Shown here: one piece after another, positions 10,691 through 22,562 of the stretch | How positions within the stretch are numbered: position 1 is the stretch's first letter | How the letters are laid out: every line of letters begins with the position of its first letter | Assembly: GCF_020497125.1 (NCBI RefSeq) | Contig: NC_059077.1 | Span: forward strand, 29,091,340 to 29,155,339 | Length of the DNA stretch: 64,000 nucleotides | Direction: 5' to 3' | Origin: Mauremys mutica | Lineage: Eukaryota > Chordata > Testudines > Geoemydidae | Notes under the pieces: generated by a model | What the model was told of the DNA's origin: nothing | The model's database searches: none | Seen by the model: the letters and a program-made list of their open reading frames with translations, nothing else | Translations under genes and position numbers: made by a program

Positions 10691-13567
10691 AGATGGAATA
10701 TATAGACAAAAGATGTTAACATACCCCAGCCACTGTCTGTCATAAAACAGTATTAAATGAGGTCTGGGGTTTGGTATACAGAGACCTCAGTCTGCTTAGC
10801 ACTATGGCAAACACACCATTAAAAATCTTTTAAACCTTTTCTTAAAGATACAGAAAAGAAGGAAAAAGAGCTAAAGCATTTGAAATGTAAAGTATTTAGT
10901 AAAGCTTTTATTTTAACAACATTTCTTGTTCCCTTTCCCTTTAGCTGGAGACAGGCCAAAGAGAATTTTAGAAGGAAAAAAAAACAACCTTGTTTGAAAG
11001 TTTCTTAGATGGTATCAAAGAGGGCATTAACTGTTCTTTTGGGTATAAAAAGAAGAAATTAGTTGAGATGAACTGTAACTGTCGTTGCTGCTGCTCTTAA
11101 TGTCTCAACTCATTTCATCCCAGGTGGTGTTTGGGATTCAGCTGGAGTCAGTAGAGGTGGTAATATTATCTGAAACTCTCTCTCTAGCCTGCTTCATCAG
11201 GACATGTTTTAGGATTAGGATGACTAAGGACCGGGGTCTCAGGAGATAGGAGGGGTGTCAGTAATGATGATGAAGCTTGCTTCAGTAGCCTTCATCAGTT
11301 CTTATTTTCTCACCAAAGAATCTTTCTTGAAGGACACAGAACAGGAGTTATGGGTGGAATTGCCCATTCCCTCATTGTTTTGTCACTAATTAGGCCTACT
11401 ATCTGACACAACAATTTTGGTTGATAAATTTCCAATTTCACATCTTCTATTTTTACCAAGCATGAAGTTAACATAGTCCTTGAGTTATATGAGTAGGCCT
11501 TTTTGTTTAGATTAGTCTGTCTCCCTTTTGTACCTTTTCCCATCAGCATTTGTTGTTATAGATTATTGTGACATCTTGTGAACTTATGCACACTTCTGAT
11601 TGTTGAGCTCACAACAGGGGTATATTTGTAGGCCCAATTATCAAACAGAACCTTACCCAATAAATGTCTGAGACAATCCCATAATAGTTACAATGCATCC
11701 AATTGTTCAAGCTTTGAAAGGATAAGACAACTATAAAAAATAAAAATAAATTTAAAAAACTTGGAAAAATTACTAAAATTAGATTTCCATGCATCGTAAT
11801 GTTGTAACTGTAAGGTCTGATGGGATGGGATCTTCCTGGGCTAGCAGCAAGTGGTGTGTACCCAAAGCATAAATTATCAAATTCCCATTCCCATTCCCAG
11901 TGCTCTGAAGCTCTTGTTTCTATCCCAGAAGGGTAATGAGGCAGTAAACCATAAAACTATCACTGGTCCAGATCTCAGCACTGCCTCTTCAGGTTCATGG
12001 GTCATTGTGTGGAAATTCTGTATTAATGGGAATGGAAAATGTTTCCCTAGCAAGTTTTTTCTTTTCTTTTCTAAATGCTGCGAAGTTGGAACTGTTAGAT
12101 GTAGTCCTGGGGGAGATGGTACAGAGTGCCGGTGAGGCAGTAAAAAAGGTGTATGGAATGTAATTTACCAAATGATTCTGAAATGTTTTACTTGGCTATC
12201 ACATGTATGGGGGACATTTTGTGATTCCTAGGCGCTAGTAGTGGAGAATGGGACAAGGACTCTGGCAGCTATGCAGAACCTGGGAATCTGCCAGGTTTGG
12301 GAGCTAGCCCTACAACCTTTTTAGTGTGGGGTTAAACCCCACCCCACAATGGGATGATTGCCTCCCCAAAAGCACCTTCACATGGATTTAAACATGGCAG
12401 GAGGTGATCTGATCCAATGTTCATTTTTAAGTAATGGTGAGTCATTAAATAGAGGTTCTAAGCAGCAGAAATCAGTGTCCCTGGTTGGACTATGTGCACA
12501 AAGCAGCGATGGCTGATCATTGTTCCTGAAATGGCAGCATGGGCTACCTGGCCTCTTCAAACCTGGTTTGCCAAGTGTATAAAAAAGGAAGTTTGAGAAA
12601 GAACAGCTGGAGTTTTGGTCAATAGCATTTAGCCTCCTTCATAGCTTTATACAAGATGCCTCTTTTAATGATTGCATAATATGTGGCCTTGAGGACTGCT
12701 GTATCCTAAAACAAGAGACACAAACCATTCCCTGCCTGCCTGCTACTTATGGAAATCCTACAGAGTGTAAGCATGAGTGTGTGAAGGAGAGAGAGAATGA
12801 GAGATAGGGATGGGTGGGTGTGAAAGGTTCAGTGAGCCCCCATCTTACTTATCAGAGGTCACAGTGGAGGCAGGTACTGTAGAGATGCTTTCAGAACAAC
12901 ATAGTGATCATTTATTTTGACAGCCCCCTCATCCTTGAGGCTATGCAATAAGGATAATTCCAACAATAGCGTTTTAGGAATTCTTGTGGGCTGTATTATT
13001 CCAATATTAGGGCTTGTGCAAAGGAGGAGGAGATGGTTATGGTGCTAAGATAGCTAGCTGGACAGAGCACAGGAGATGGGGAGTGCTCCCCCTACCTGAA
13101 GTGCTCCCCCTATCATCAAGCTGCTCTGCAGCTCCCAGAACAAAGTTGGGGTTTTTTTTTATTTGATTTAGTTTTTAATGTCATTGTACTCTCCGTCCCA
13201 AGCTGATCTTTTCCCCTGGCACTTCAGCCTGCTGCAAATCTGGCATCTTTTCAGGGTTTGCACAGCCTGCAAATCAATGAGTATTTTCTCCCTGGTTGAC
13301 CCCAAAGAGTATTTTTATAAGGTAGTAAAAAGATATATCTGGCAGAAACTGAAATCACAGCATGAGCAATTTGGCTACTTTGGTTTCCCAAATTCAAGAA
13401 AAAAAGCAATACAATGGATAAACAACTGCAATTATGGGATGTATAATTTATATATAGCACCACTGCCTCTCTGTTCAAAGTCTCAGTAAATCTATGATTT
13501 TCAACCTGATAGTGCCCCTTTTAATACAGTTCTTATTTTCCCCTCACAAGGAAGCCTTGGTCCCTGT
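10691..13567. other. Intronic DNA, nothing recognised
   Basis: AT-rich intronic sequence with no convincing repeat ends, RNA gene or exon. Several short ORFs are spurious. Confidence 0.4.
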
Positions 13568-13690
13568 TCTGAGCCACGGTTAGGAAACATAGAAATTGCC
13601 ATACCAAATCAAACCAGTCATCTGTCTAGCCTGGCATCCTGCCTCCGACACTGGTCAATACCAGGTGTTTTGGAGGAAAGTGCAAGAAGT
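13568..13690 (-). repeat. CR1-like LINE 3' tail
   Basis: The minus strand gives 'cacctggtattgaccagtg' then a 'gcaggatgccaggctagac' variant. This is the same 3' tail family as the plus-strand fragments at 25088-25172 and 39178-39278. Confidence 0.5.
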
Positions 13691-13699
13691 AGATAGTTA

Positions 13700-14796
13700 C
13701 AGAATTATTAAATCATAGACATGCAGGGTCATAAGGGACCTCAAGAAGCCGTCAAATCCAGCCCCCTGTGCTGAGGACAGACAAAATAAACCTAGACCAT
13801 CCCTGACAGGTGTTTGTCTAACCTATTCTTAAAAACCTTCCATGATGGGGATTCCACAACCTCCCTTGGAAGCTTATTCCAGAGCTTACTCATCCTTATA
13901 GTTATAAAGCTTTCCTAGTAAGTAACTTAAATCACCCTTGTGGCAGATTAAGCCCATTACTTCTTGTCCTACCTTCACTAGACGTGGAGACCAATTGATC
14001 ACCATTCTCTTTATAACAGATCTTAATCTTTTTGAGAACTGTTATCAGGTTCTCCCCTCAGTCTTCTTTTCTCAAGACTAACCATGCACATTTTTTTAAC
14101 CTTTTTTCATAGGTCAGGTTTTCTAAACCCTTTATCATTTTTATTTCTCTCCTCTCGACTTTCTTCAATTTGTCCACATCTTTGCTAAAGTGTGGTGCCC
14201 AGAAATGAAAACAGTCCTCCAGCTGAGGCCTCACCAGTGGTGAGTATATGGGACAACTACTTCCTGTGTCTTACATATGACATTCTTGTTAACAACCCCC
14301 CAGAATGATATTAACCTTTTTCACAACTGCATCACATTGTTGACGCATATTCAATTTGTGATCCACTGTAACCCCCAGATCCTTTTCTGCAGTACTACAA
14401 CCTCACCTGTTATTCCCCATTTAGTAGTTGTCCGTTTGACTTTTCCTTCCTGTGTAGTATTTTGCAGTTGTCTTTACTGAATTTCATCCAGTTCATTTCA
14501 GACAAATTATCCAATTTGTCGAGGTTGCTTTGAATTCTAATCCCATTCTCCAAAGTATTTGCAACCGCTCCCAGCTTGGTGTCAATCACAAATTTTACAA
14601 GCTTATGATCCACTCCACTATCCAAGTCATTAATAAAAATATTGAACAGTCCTGGAACCAGGACTGAGCCTTGCTGGACCCCACTAGATATGTCCTCCTA
14701 GTTCGACAGTGAACCATTGATAACTGCTCTTTGAGTACAGTCTTTCAACAAGTTGTGCACCCACTGCACAGTGATATCATCTAAACCACATTTATG
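13700..14796 (-). mobile_element. Older CR1, RT end and 3' UTR half
   Basis: Minus-strand CR1 of an older, more diverged subfamily. From high to low coordinates it reads the RT segment around VQQGSVL, then FNIFINDLDSG, an altered motif C (KFVIDTKLG in place of the usual F-A-D-D), and the C-terminal and 3' UTR region ending near 'cctgcatgtctatgattta'. The 5' part of the same element resumes at 18485-19085, so this copy is interrupted by the sense CR1 at 14797-18484. Confidence 0.75.
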
Positions 14797-15050
14797 CAGA
14801 CAGCTGCAGTGGCACAGGAGCCAGCAAACAGAGCTGTAAACAGGGAAGTTTAAGTGGAAGTTTGCAAGGGGAGTTTGGGGAAAGACTAAGAGAGGCAGGC
14901 AGAGGAACAGACAGGCTAGTGAAGGGGGTGTGTGGTGTTCTGGCGGTGTCTTGGTGCTTGTTGGGTTTGTTTGGTTTTTTTTTGCTGTGGGTGGTGGTGT
15001 TTTGCTTTGGTTTGTGTTTCCTGGACTAACAGGACTTAGGTGAGAAGGCT

Positions 15051-16209
15051 ATGACAGATACAGAGGCAGCAGTGGTAGCGACCCAAGCAATGGAAGACAC
15101 AATGAAGATGACTGGATGTGGAAGCTGCAGCATGTACATGATCCTGGAGGGGGTACCTGAAAAGCGTTTTGTCTGCACGAAGTGCTGCCTGGTAGAGCTG
15201 ATGGAAGAAAAGATCTGAGGATTGGAGATGCAGTGGAAACTCTGGTTGAGTTTAGAAGTGGGTTCCAGTGGATGATGGAGCAAAGACATGAGGAGGCTGC
15301 AGGGAAAAGCTCAGACTTGCAGATGGATGTAGGACGAAAGAACTCTGAGGGGAGATTGCTGGGTGAGGAAAGTGGAAAGTGGAAGCATGTGACTAAGAGA
15401 ACCACACAGAGGAAAAGACTGGCTAGTGAAGGAAAAATAGAGCTCAGGAACAGGTTTGTGGAGTTGGAAAATGAAGAAGGGGCACAGCAGATGGTCACTG
15501 AAGGTGGGAGGGCAAGGAAGAAGAGATGAGCTGCTAGTTCTATAGGAAGAGGGGAAGAGTCAATGGAGATAACACCAAACATGAGCCCCAGGAGGATACG
15601 GGATGGGTTGCAGAGGATTGCAAGGGAGACTAGGAATCGAGAGGACTTGCAGCCAGAGGGAACAGGGGATAGACCAGAGAATCGCACCATCACCAGGAAA
15701 AGGCAGGTCTACATGATTGGGGACTCCTTACTGAGAAGAATAGACAGGCCTGTAACCAGAGCTGATCCAGAGAACAGAAGGGGGTGCTGTCTGCCAGGTG
15801 CTAAGATACTGGATGTGGACCTGAGGCTGAAGAGGATCCTAATGGGAGCTGGAAAGAATCTACTGATTGTCCTTCATGTGGGAACAAATGATACAGCTAG
15901 ATTCTCCCTGGAACGTATCAAGGGAGACTATGCCAGGCTGGGGAAGACGCTCAAGTAAATTGAGGCTCAGGTGATCTTCAGTGGGATTCTATCTGTTCCT
16001 AGAGAAAGGCAACAAAGGTGTGACAAGATTATGATGATCAACAGATGGTTCAGGGAGTGGTGCTATAAGGAGGGCTTTGGGATGTATGGCCACTGGGAAG
16101 CATTCATGGACAGAGGACTGTTCTCTTGGGATGGACTTCACCTGAGTAGGGAGGGAAATAGACTTCTAGGATGGAGGTTGGCACAACTGATTAAGAGAGC
16201 TTTAGACTA
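15051..16209 (+). pseudogene. CR1 ORF1, SGNH-esterase-like protein (broken)
   Basis: CR1 ORF1 encodes an RNA-binding chaperone-like protein that, in this lineage, carries a C-terminal SGNH/GDSL esterase-like domain. The start ATG at 15051 opens a 55-codon frame with a Cys-rich stretch (GCGSC, then FVCTKC), closed by TGA at 15216-15218. A further frameshift follows at about 15232. The esterase part (about 15560-16209) keeps block I GDS (15719-15727), GTND (15881-15892) and the D-x-x-H block DGLH (16130-16141), but TAA at about 15956 splits it. No intact protein can be made. Confidence 0.75.
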
Positions 16210-16404
16210 GGAATTTGGGGGAGATGGTTGGTAATCGCCACGCTGGATTTTAACATTGAGAGGGAAGAAAACGAAGAAAGAAAGGATACTGTCGTGGGTA
16301 GGAGAATGGACATATGGAGAAAGGGTACTGTAGATACCAGTCTAATAGGTGATACTGGTGGTAGAATGTCTGGGCCTAATCAGGTAAAGAATGTGAGCGA
16401 AGCC

Positions 16405-18430
16405 AAACAGCAAAAATTAAGATGTTTGTACACCAATGCGAGGAGCCTAGATAACAAAATGGAGGAACTAGAGCTACTGGTGCAGAAAGTGAAGCCAGAT
16501 ATTATGGGGATAACAGAAACATGGTGGAATAGTAGTCATGACTGGAGTACAGGTATTGAAGGCTATGTCCTGTTTAGGAAAGACAGAAATAAAGGCAAAG
16601 GGGTGGGGTAGCACTGTATATCACTGATGAGGTAAACTGTAAAGAAATAAGAAGTGATGGAATGGATAAGACAGAGTCTGTCTTGGCAAAAATCACATTG
16701 GGGAAGAAAGCTACTAGAGCCTCCCTTGAGATAGTGCTTGGGGTGTGCTACAGACCTCCAGGATCTGATTTGGATACAGATAGAGACCTCTTTAACCTTT
16801 TTAATGAAGTAAATACTAATGGGAATTGTGTGATCATGGGAGACTTTAACTTCCCAGATATAGACTGGAGGACCAGTGCTAGTAATAATAATATGGCTCA
16901 GATTTTCCTGGATGTGATGGCAGATAGATTCCTTCACCAAGCAGTTGCTGAACCAGCAAGAGGGGATGCCATTTTAGATTTGGTTTTGGTGAGTAGTGAG
17001 GACCTCATAGAAGAAATGGTTGTAGGGGACAACCTTGATTCGAGCGATCATGAGCTAATTCAGTTCAAACTAGATGGAAGGATAAACAAAAATTGATCTG
17101 TGACTAGGGTTTTTTATTTCAAAAGGGCTAACTTTAAAAATGTAAGAAAACTAGTTAGTGAAGTGGATTGGACTGAAGAACTTGTGGATCTAAAGGCAGA
17201 GGAAGCCTGGAATTACTTCAAGTCAAAGTTGCAGAACCTATCAGAAGCCTGCATCCCAAGAAAGGGGAAAAAATTCATAGGCAGGAGTTGTAGACCAAGC
17301 TGGTTGAGCAAGCATCTCAGAGATGTGATTAAGAAAATGCAGAAGGCCTACAAGGAATGGAAGATGGGAGGGATTAGCAAGGAAAGGTACCTTATTGAGG
17401 TCAGAACATATAGGGAAAAACTGAGAAAGGCCAAAAGCCATGTACAGTTGGACCTTTCAAAGGGAATTAAAACCAATAGTAAAAGGTTCTATAGTCATAT
17501 AAGTAAGAAGAAAACAAAGAAAGAAGAAGTGGGACCACTAAACACTGAGGATGGAGTGGAGGTTAAGGATAATCTAAGCATAGCCCAATATCTAAACAAA
17601 TAAATACTTTACCTCAGTCTTTAATTAGGCTAATGAGGAGCTTAGGGATAATGGTAGGATGACAAATGGAAAAGAGGATATAGAGGTAGATATTACCACA
17701 TCTGAGGTAGAAGCCAAACTCAAACAGCTTAATGGGATGAAATCGGAGTGATGGGGGGCGGCAGGTAATCTTCATCCAAGACTATTAAAGGAACTGGCAC
17801 ATGAAATTGCAAGCCTATAAGCAAGAATTTTTAATGACATTGAGGTCAGTGGTAATTGGGACAAAATACAACATGGTTTTACAAAAGGTAGATCGTGCCA
17901 AAGCAACCTGATCTCCTTCTTTGAGAAGGTAACGGATTTTTTAGATAAAGGAAATGCAGTAGATCTAATTTACCTCTATTTCAGTAAGGCATTTGATACG
18001 GTTCCACATGGGGAATTATTAGCTAAATTTGAAAAAAGATGGGATCAACATGAAAATTGAAAGATGGATAAGGAACTCGTTAAAGTGGAGACAACAACGG
18101 GTCACACTGAAAGGTGAACTGACAGGCGGGAAGGAGGTTACTAGTGGAGTTTCTCAGGGATTGGTTTTGGGACCAATCTTATTTAATCTTTTTATTACTG
18201 ACCTTGGCAGAAAAAGTGGGAATGTGCTAATAAAGTTTGTGGATGACACAAAGCTGGGAGGTATTGCCAATACAGAGAAGGACTGGGATATCATACAGGA
18301 AGATCAGGATGACCTTGTAAACTGGAGTCATAGTAATAGGATGAAATTTAATAGTGAAAACTGCAGGGTCATGCATTTAGGGATTAATAACAAGAATTTT
18401 GGTTATAAGCTGGAAGGTACTTGGAAGTAA
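16405..18430 (+). pseudogene. CR1 ORF2, AP endonuclease and reverse transcriptase (broken)
   Basis: Apurinic-type endonuclease followed by RT. Endonuclease motifs visible are TETWW, GDFNFPDIDW and SDHEL. Damage includes a 1-base loss near 16605 ('aaaggggtggggtagc'), a TGA at 17095, stops at 17749-17751 and near 17820, and a deletion at about 17837 that removes the first RT blocks and joins the thumb-side 'atttttaatgacattgagg' to the QHGFTKGRSC block. RT motif A reads YLYFSKAFD, with Tyr at 17977-17979 where the catalytic Asp is expected. Motif C reads FVDDTKLGG. The frame ends just before the truncation. Confidence 0.8.
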
Positions 18431-18484
18431 CAGAGGAGGAGAAGGACCTCGGAGCATTGGTTGATCACAGGATGACTAGTTTGG

Positions 18485-19085
18485 CTTGATTACTTCTTGA
18501 CGAATCCATGCTGGCTATTCCATATAACCCTACTATCCTCTAGTTGCTTACATATTGATTGCTTAGTAATTTGTTCCAATAGCTTTCCAGGTATCGAAGT
18601 TAGGCTGATTTTTCTATAATTCCCCAGGTCCTCTTTGCTCTCCCTTTTAAAGACAGGTACTAGGTTTTCCCTCCTCCAGTTCTCAAAGATAACTGTTAGC
18701 AGTTCTGAGATTGCTTCAGCTTGTTCATTAAGCACCCTAGGATGAATTTGATCAGGCTCTCCCAACTTGAATACATCTAATTTAATTACATATTCTTTAA
18801 CTTATTCTTTTCCTATTTTGCATTGTGTTCCTTCTCCCTTATTGTTAATATTAATTGTGGTGAGTCGCTGATCACCATTACTCTAGAAAGAAGCAAAACA
18901 AACATGAAACACCTCAGCCTTCTTGATGTCATCAGTTATTAGCTCTCCTTCCCTGCTAAGCAGAGGACCTACACATCCTTTTGTTTTTCTCTTACTCCTA
19001 ATATATTTAAAGAACACCTCCTTATTGCCTTTTATGTCCCTTGGTAGGTGTGGTTCAGCAGTTTTCATGAGGGTCCTCAGATTAT
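18485..19085 (-). mobile_element. Older CR1, endonuclease-RT linker and RT start half
   Basis: Minus-strand continuation of the CR1 at 13700-14796. It reads PRDIKGNKEVFFKYIRSKRK, then VGPLLSREGELITDD, then an RT start including RKISLTSIPGKLLEQI and ending QHGFVKK at 18490. About 35-50 RT codons are missing between this end and the restart near 14796, so the junction with the inserted sense CR1 is not a clean insertion. Confidence 0.75.
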
Positions 19086-19317
19086 GTCTAAAGGGTCTGC
19101 CAAAGGTGACTATGAAAATAAAGTTTCAGATCCCAGAAAAGGCCTTCCATTTTTCTGATCAATCAAAATACCCTGCCTACAGGTCAAAACCCAGAAATAC
19201 TGTTGTTATCATAGAAGCCCACAGTTCAGTGCCCTTTCTCACGCTGCATCAAATGTGGTGCCAAGCACGTGCAACATTTATAGTTGAATTCTGTTCAGTC
19301 AGTTTTCAGTCCAAGAC
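19086..19317. other. Short unannotated stretch
   Basis: Nothing recognised between the old CR1 and the next MITE fragment. Confidence 0.4.
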
Positions 19318-19428
19318 TTCTATGGTAGGGGGTCCGTGGACCACAGGTTGAATTTCCAAAGGGGTCCACACCTCCATTTGAAATTTTTAATGGGTTCACA
19401 AATGAAAAAAAGGTTGCAAACCACTTGC
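19318..19428. mobile_element. hAT/Charlie-like MITE remnant
   Basis: Contains 'ggggtccgtggaccacagg' and 'aaaaaaggttgcaaaccact', which resemble the two sides of a small hAT MITE with 'cagtggtt' / 'aaccactg' ends. Degenerate. Confidence 0.45.
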
Positions 19429-19769
19429 CTTTCTGATTTTCTCTGTCCGTGCTTGTGCTATTTTTTGTACTCTTCCTTAGCAATTTGTTCATGTTTCCAC
19501 TTTTTTTAGGATTCCTTTTTTGATTTTTAGGTCATTAAAGAGCCATATTGACCTCCTACTATTCTTCCTATATTTCCTTCGCATCAGGATAGTTTTCCTT
19601 ATGGGATAACCTTCCCATAAGGAGAAGTTTCTTCCTAAACCCCATATATTAGAGGTTGGTTTATGCCATGGTGCATGAGTTTTTTTTTAATCTCTCTCAA
19701 ACATTTAGTTTTAATCTTTCTATTATGACTTTTGATGTTCTCATTATCTATATAAATGTCCAGTCCTTT

Positions 19770-20120
19770 AAAAAAATCTTGCTAAAAGTTTTGCTCTAGT
19801 GATAACTTGTGGCAATGAGTTCCACATGCTAACTGTACATTGTGGGGGAAAGTATTTCCTTTTAATTGGTTTAAAATGTGTTGCCTTTCAATTTCAATGA
19901 ATCCCTTTTTTCTGGTATTATGACAGAGTATATGGAAGTGCCTGATCTCCCTACTCTATACCATTCATTATTTTGTATACTTTCATCATGAACCCTCTGA
20001 TTCATCTCCTCTCTATTCTAAAAAGCCCCAATCTTTCTTTCACTAACACACACACAAATCTTCCCTTCACCATTCTATTTCTAAAGAAAAACTCATCTCA
20101 ACCCTTTTAGCCATAATTTT
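19770..20120 (-). repeat. Old LINE (CR1/L2-type) fragment
   Basis: The minus strand resembles the conserved LINE block for 'atgaaagtatacaaaataatgaatgg' and the downstream 'gtggaactcattgccaca', with many indels. 3' half only. Confidence 0.4.
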
Positions 20121-20559
20121 ACAAATGTAAAGCTTGAACTCACCCACTCCCCATCCATTCTGAGCCATGACTAATTCATATGGTATGTTTACAATGTAAA
20201 TAATTTTCTTCCTTGGCCCTTCTATGCCAGCTCAAGATTTTTCTCCCTGGTCCTCATTTTGAATCATGATTAACACATATGTTTAAAATAAAAACCTGCT
20301 TTCTCTAATGTCTCAGCAGCAGGTTCTCTTTTCCAGCCCTGGGTCACGGAAACATTTCACAGACAAAGCCAACTCCTTCCACTATTCTAAGTGATATCAG
20401 ATCAGAGCACTATAAGGGATTATGGGTAAACACTTTCTAGCAAGGGAATGCTTATGTTAGCAATGTCACAGTTGTCCTAGCTGAAGCTGTCAGAAGAAAG
20501 TCATCTTCAAAGCGCTATACAAATGCTTTCCAGTCTAAATCTTGGATATCATCTTATAT

Positions 20560-21340
20560 GAGGTTTCCCTCTAGCCCTTTACTCTCCTGGCCTCAATACC
20601 CTCTTTATTTCTTTCATTTTCAAACCTTCTTTCATGCTGCCTCCCTCAATGCAAGCAATGACCTTGTTACCCCACTGTGACCTCACCTTCTCCCTTGTTT
20701 AAATCCCTCCTAAGAACTCACTCTTCTTGCAAAGAAGTCAATATACAACTGCAAAAAAGGATAAAAATAATGTAGCTAAGGTAACTGCTTCTTCTGGATT
20801 TCCCAATTCAGCTTGTAGTCTATGCCTGTCTTCTGGAATGTGCATTAACTGCGGCATGGGCTGTCTTGAAATTTATCTACTGACCAGTGCTAAGCACACT
20901 GTTAGCACTTAAAAATAATAAATTGGAATACATTTTTTCTTATTGTGTGCTTTCATGCTAAAACAAACTCAGATCTACCATGGACTTCCCCAGGACATCT
21001 GATGGACTGATATTTCCTCCCCTCCTTCCTTCTCCCTCATCTAGCACTGGTCTACTCTCACTAGTAGTTTTCATATAGCCGTGTCACCATTAGTTCAAGA
21101 CACTCTCTTCACCTCCCTCATCTGGAACATCATTCCACTACTTCTCTCTCGTATTGACTCTTCATCTGTTTTTAAAATCTTCTGGACACATTTCCTTCTT
21201 TCCTCATTTCTCTTTCCCTCTATATATGTGTTTCTATATTTCCTCATTTCTCTTTCCCTCTACTTATGTGTTTCTATATTTCAACTTTGTACATGTAGTA
21301 TTTAACTCTGTAAGGTGTTACAGGACAATGTCAATATGAA
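20560..21340. repeat. L2-like LINE remnants
   Basis: Patches such as 'tttaaatccctcctaagaac' and 'ctcctctcgtattgactc'-like text are typical of L2 3' regions rich in CTCCT motifs. Includes a 40-bp tandem duplication. No ORF survives. Confidence 0.35.
21201..21280 (+). repeat. 40-bp tandem duplication
   Basis: Two adjacent 40-bp units (21201-21240 and 21241-21280) starting 'tcctcatttctctttccctc' differ at only two bases. A recent local duplication inside an old repeat. Confidence 0.9.
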
Positions 21341-21544
21341 AGATAAACCAAATGTACTACATAAAGCATTGGGAAGTTATAATCATTTGAGTAACCAGTC
21401 ATCAACATTCATTTTGTTAATGGAAAAAGGGAAAGGAGGAACACATTTTATCCAGAGACATCCAAGACCTAATCATTGGGAGTTCTTGTGAAACAAGGGA
21501 CTACATAGAAGGAAAATGGATGGCAGGCTCTACCCTTTAAACAC

Positions 21545-21655
21545 TCTGCCTCAGTTTCCCTCTCTATAAAATAAGAGAAATAATACAGGGCTGTTGTGAG
21601 GATTAAATACTGAGTGTTTTCAGAGCACTTTGAAAGTGAAAGGAACTGTAACATT
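21545..21655 (+). repeat. MIR SINE 3' fragment
   Basis: Reads 'tgcctcagtttccctctct', then a 'ataaaat' and 'tgttgtgaggattaaatac' block, the conserved 3' half of a MIR element. Confidence 0.65.
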
Positions 21656-21714
21656 TTCCAATCTGGGTGCCTAAATCTATAGTTTGACACCTATTTATTT
21701 ACTTTAAGCACCCA

Positions 21715-22562
21715 TGTCAGGGTTTCCTCCCCACTCTGAACTCTAGGGTAGAGATGTGGGGACCCGCATGAAATACCCCCTAAGCTTATTTCTACCAGCT
21801 TAGGTTAAAAACTCCCCAAGACTCAAATCCTTCCTTGTACCTTGGATTAGGTAACGCTGCCACCACCAAGTGATTTAAACAAACATTTAAGGAGGGCCAC
21901 GTGGAGCGCTACCTTCGCCAAATATCCCCCCAAGTCCCTACACCCCTTTTCCTGGGCAGGCTTGAGAACAATCCCCCTTTCCTGGGGAGGCTTGAGAATA
22001 TATCCTCACCAAGTGGTATAGGTGAACACAGACCCAAACCCTTGGATCTTAAAACAATGAAAAATCAATCAGGTTCTTAAAAGAAGAGTTTTAATTAAAG
22101 AAAAAAGGTGAAAGGAGTACCTCTGTAAGATTAGAATGGAAGATAATCTTACAGGCAATCAGATTCAAAACACAGAGGGTTTCCCTCTGGGCAAAACTTT
22201 AAAGTTACAAAAAGAAAACCAGGAATACCCTCCCTCCCAGCACAGAGAATATTCACATTATTCACAAAGTAAATCTAACGCGCTTCCTTGCTAAATACTC
22301 ACTAACTCTATAGGAGTTAAATTGCTTGCTTCTTTGATCTTGCTCGGGCCAAAGCCGCATGGAACAGACAGACAAAGTCCTTCCCCCCACCCCCAGATTT
22401 CAAAGTATCTTGTCCCCTTATTGGTCCTTTGGGTCAGGTGCCAGCCAGGTACTTCAGCTTCTTAACCCTTTACAGGTAAGAGGATTTGGTGCCTCTGGCC
22501 AGGAGGGATTTTATGGTACTGTATACAGGAAGGTTGTTACCCTTCCCTTTATATTTTTGACA
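21715..22562 (-). mobile_element. Solo-LTR-like retroelement, TGTCA...TGACA
   Basis: An 848-bp unit bounded by 'tgtcagggtttcctcccc' and 'tatatttttgaca', i.e. TG...CA ends with a 5-bp perfect inverted terminus. The minus strand starts TGTCAAAAATATAAAGGG with a TATA-like box close to the end, and the unit has no coding frame. I recognise it as a common turtle LTR-like repeat. There is a short internal duplication of 'ggcttgagaa' at about 21960-22000. The target duplication is unclear (cccA/ccca at most). Confidence 0.6.

Larger units (their letters stand above)
14797..18484 (+). mobile_element. CR1 LINE copy 1, 5'-complete but 3'-truncated
   Basis: Sense-strand CR1 starting in the 5' UTR ('gctgcagtggcacaggagcc', about 14797), followed by ORF1 (15051-16209) and ORF2 (endonuclease, linker and RT, to about 18430). 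It stops abruptly in RT at 'caggatgactag', with no 3' UTR and no terminal short repeat. That is atypical because target-primed reverse transcription normally keeps the 3' end. It lies inside an older antisense CR1. Over the endonuclease and linker it is very similar to copy 2 (30710-33117). Confidence 0.85.
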
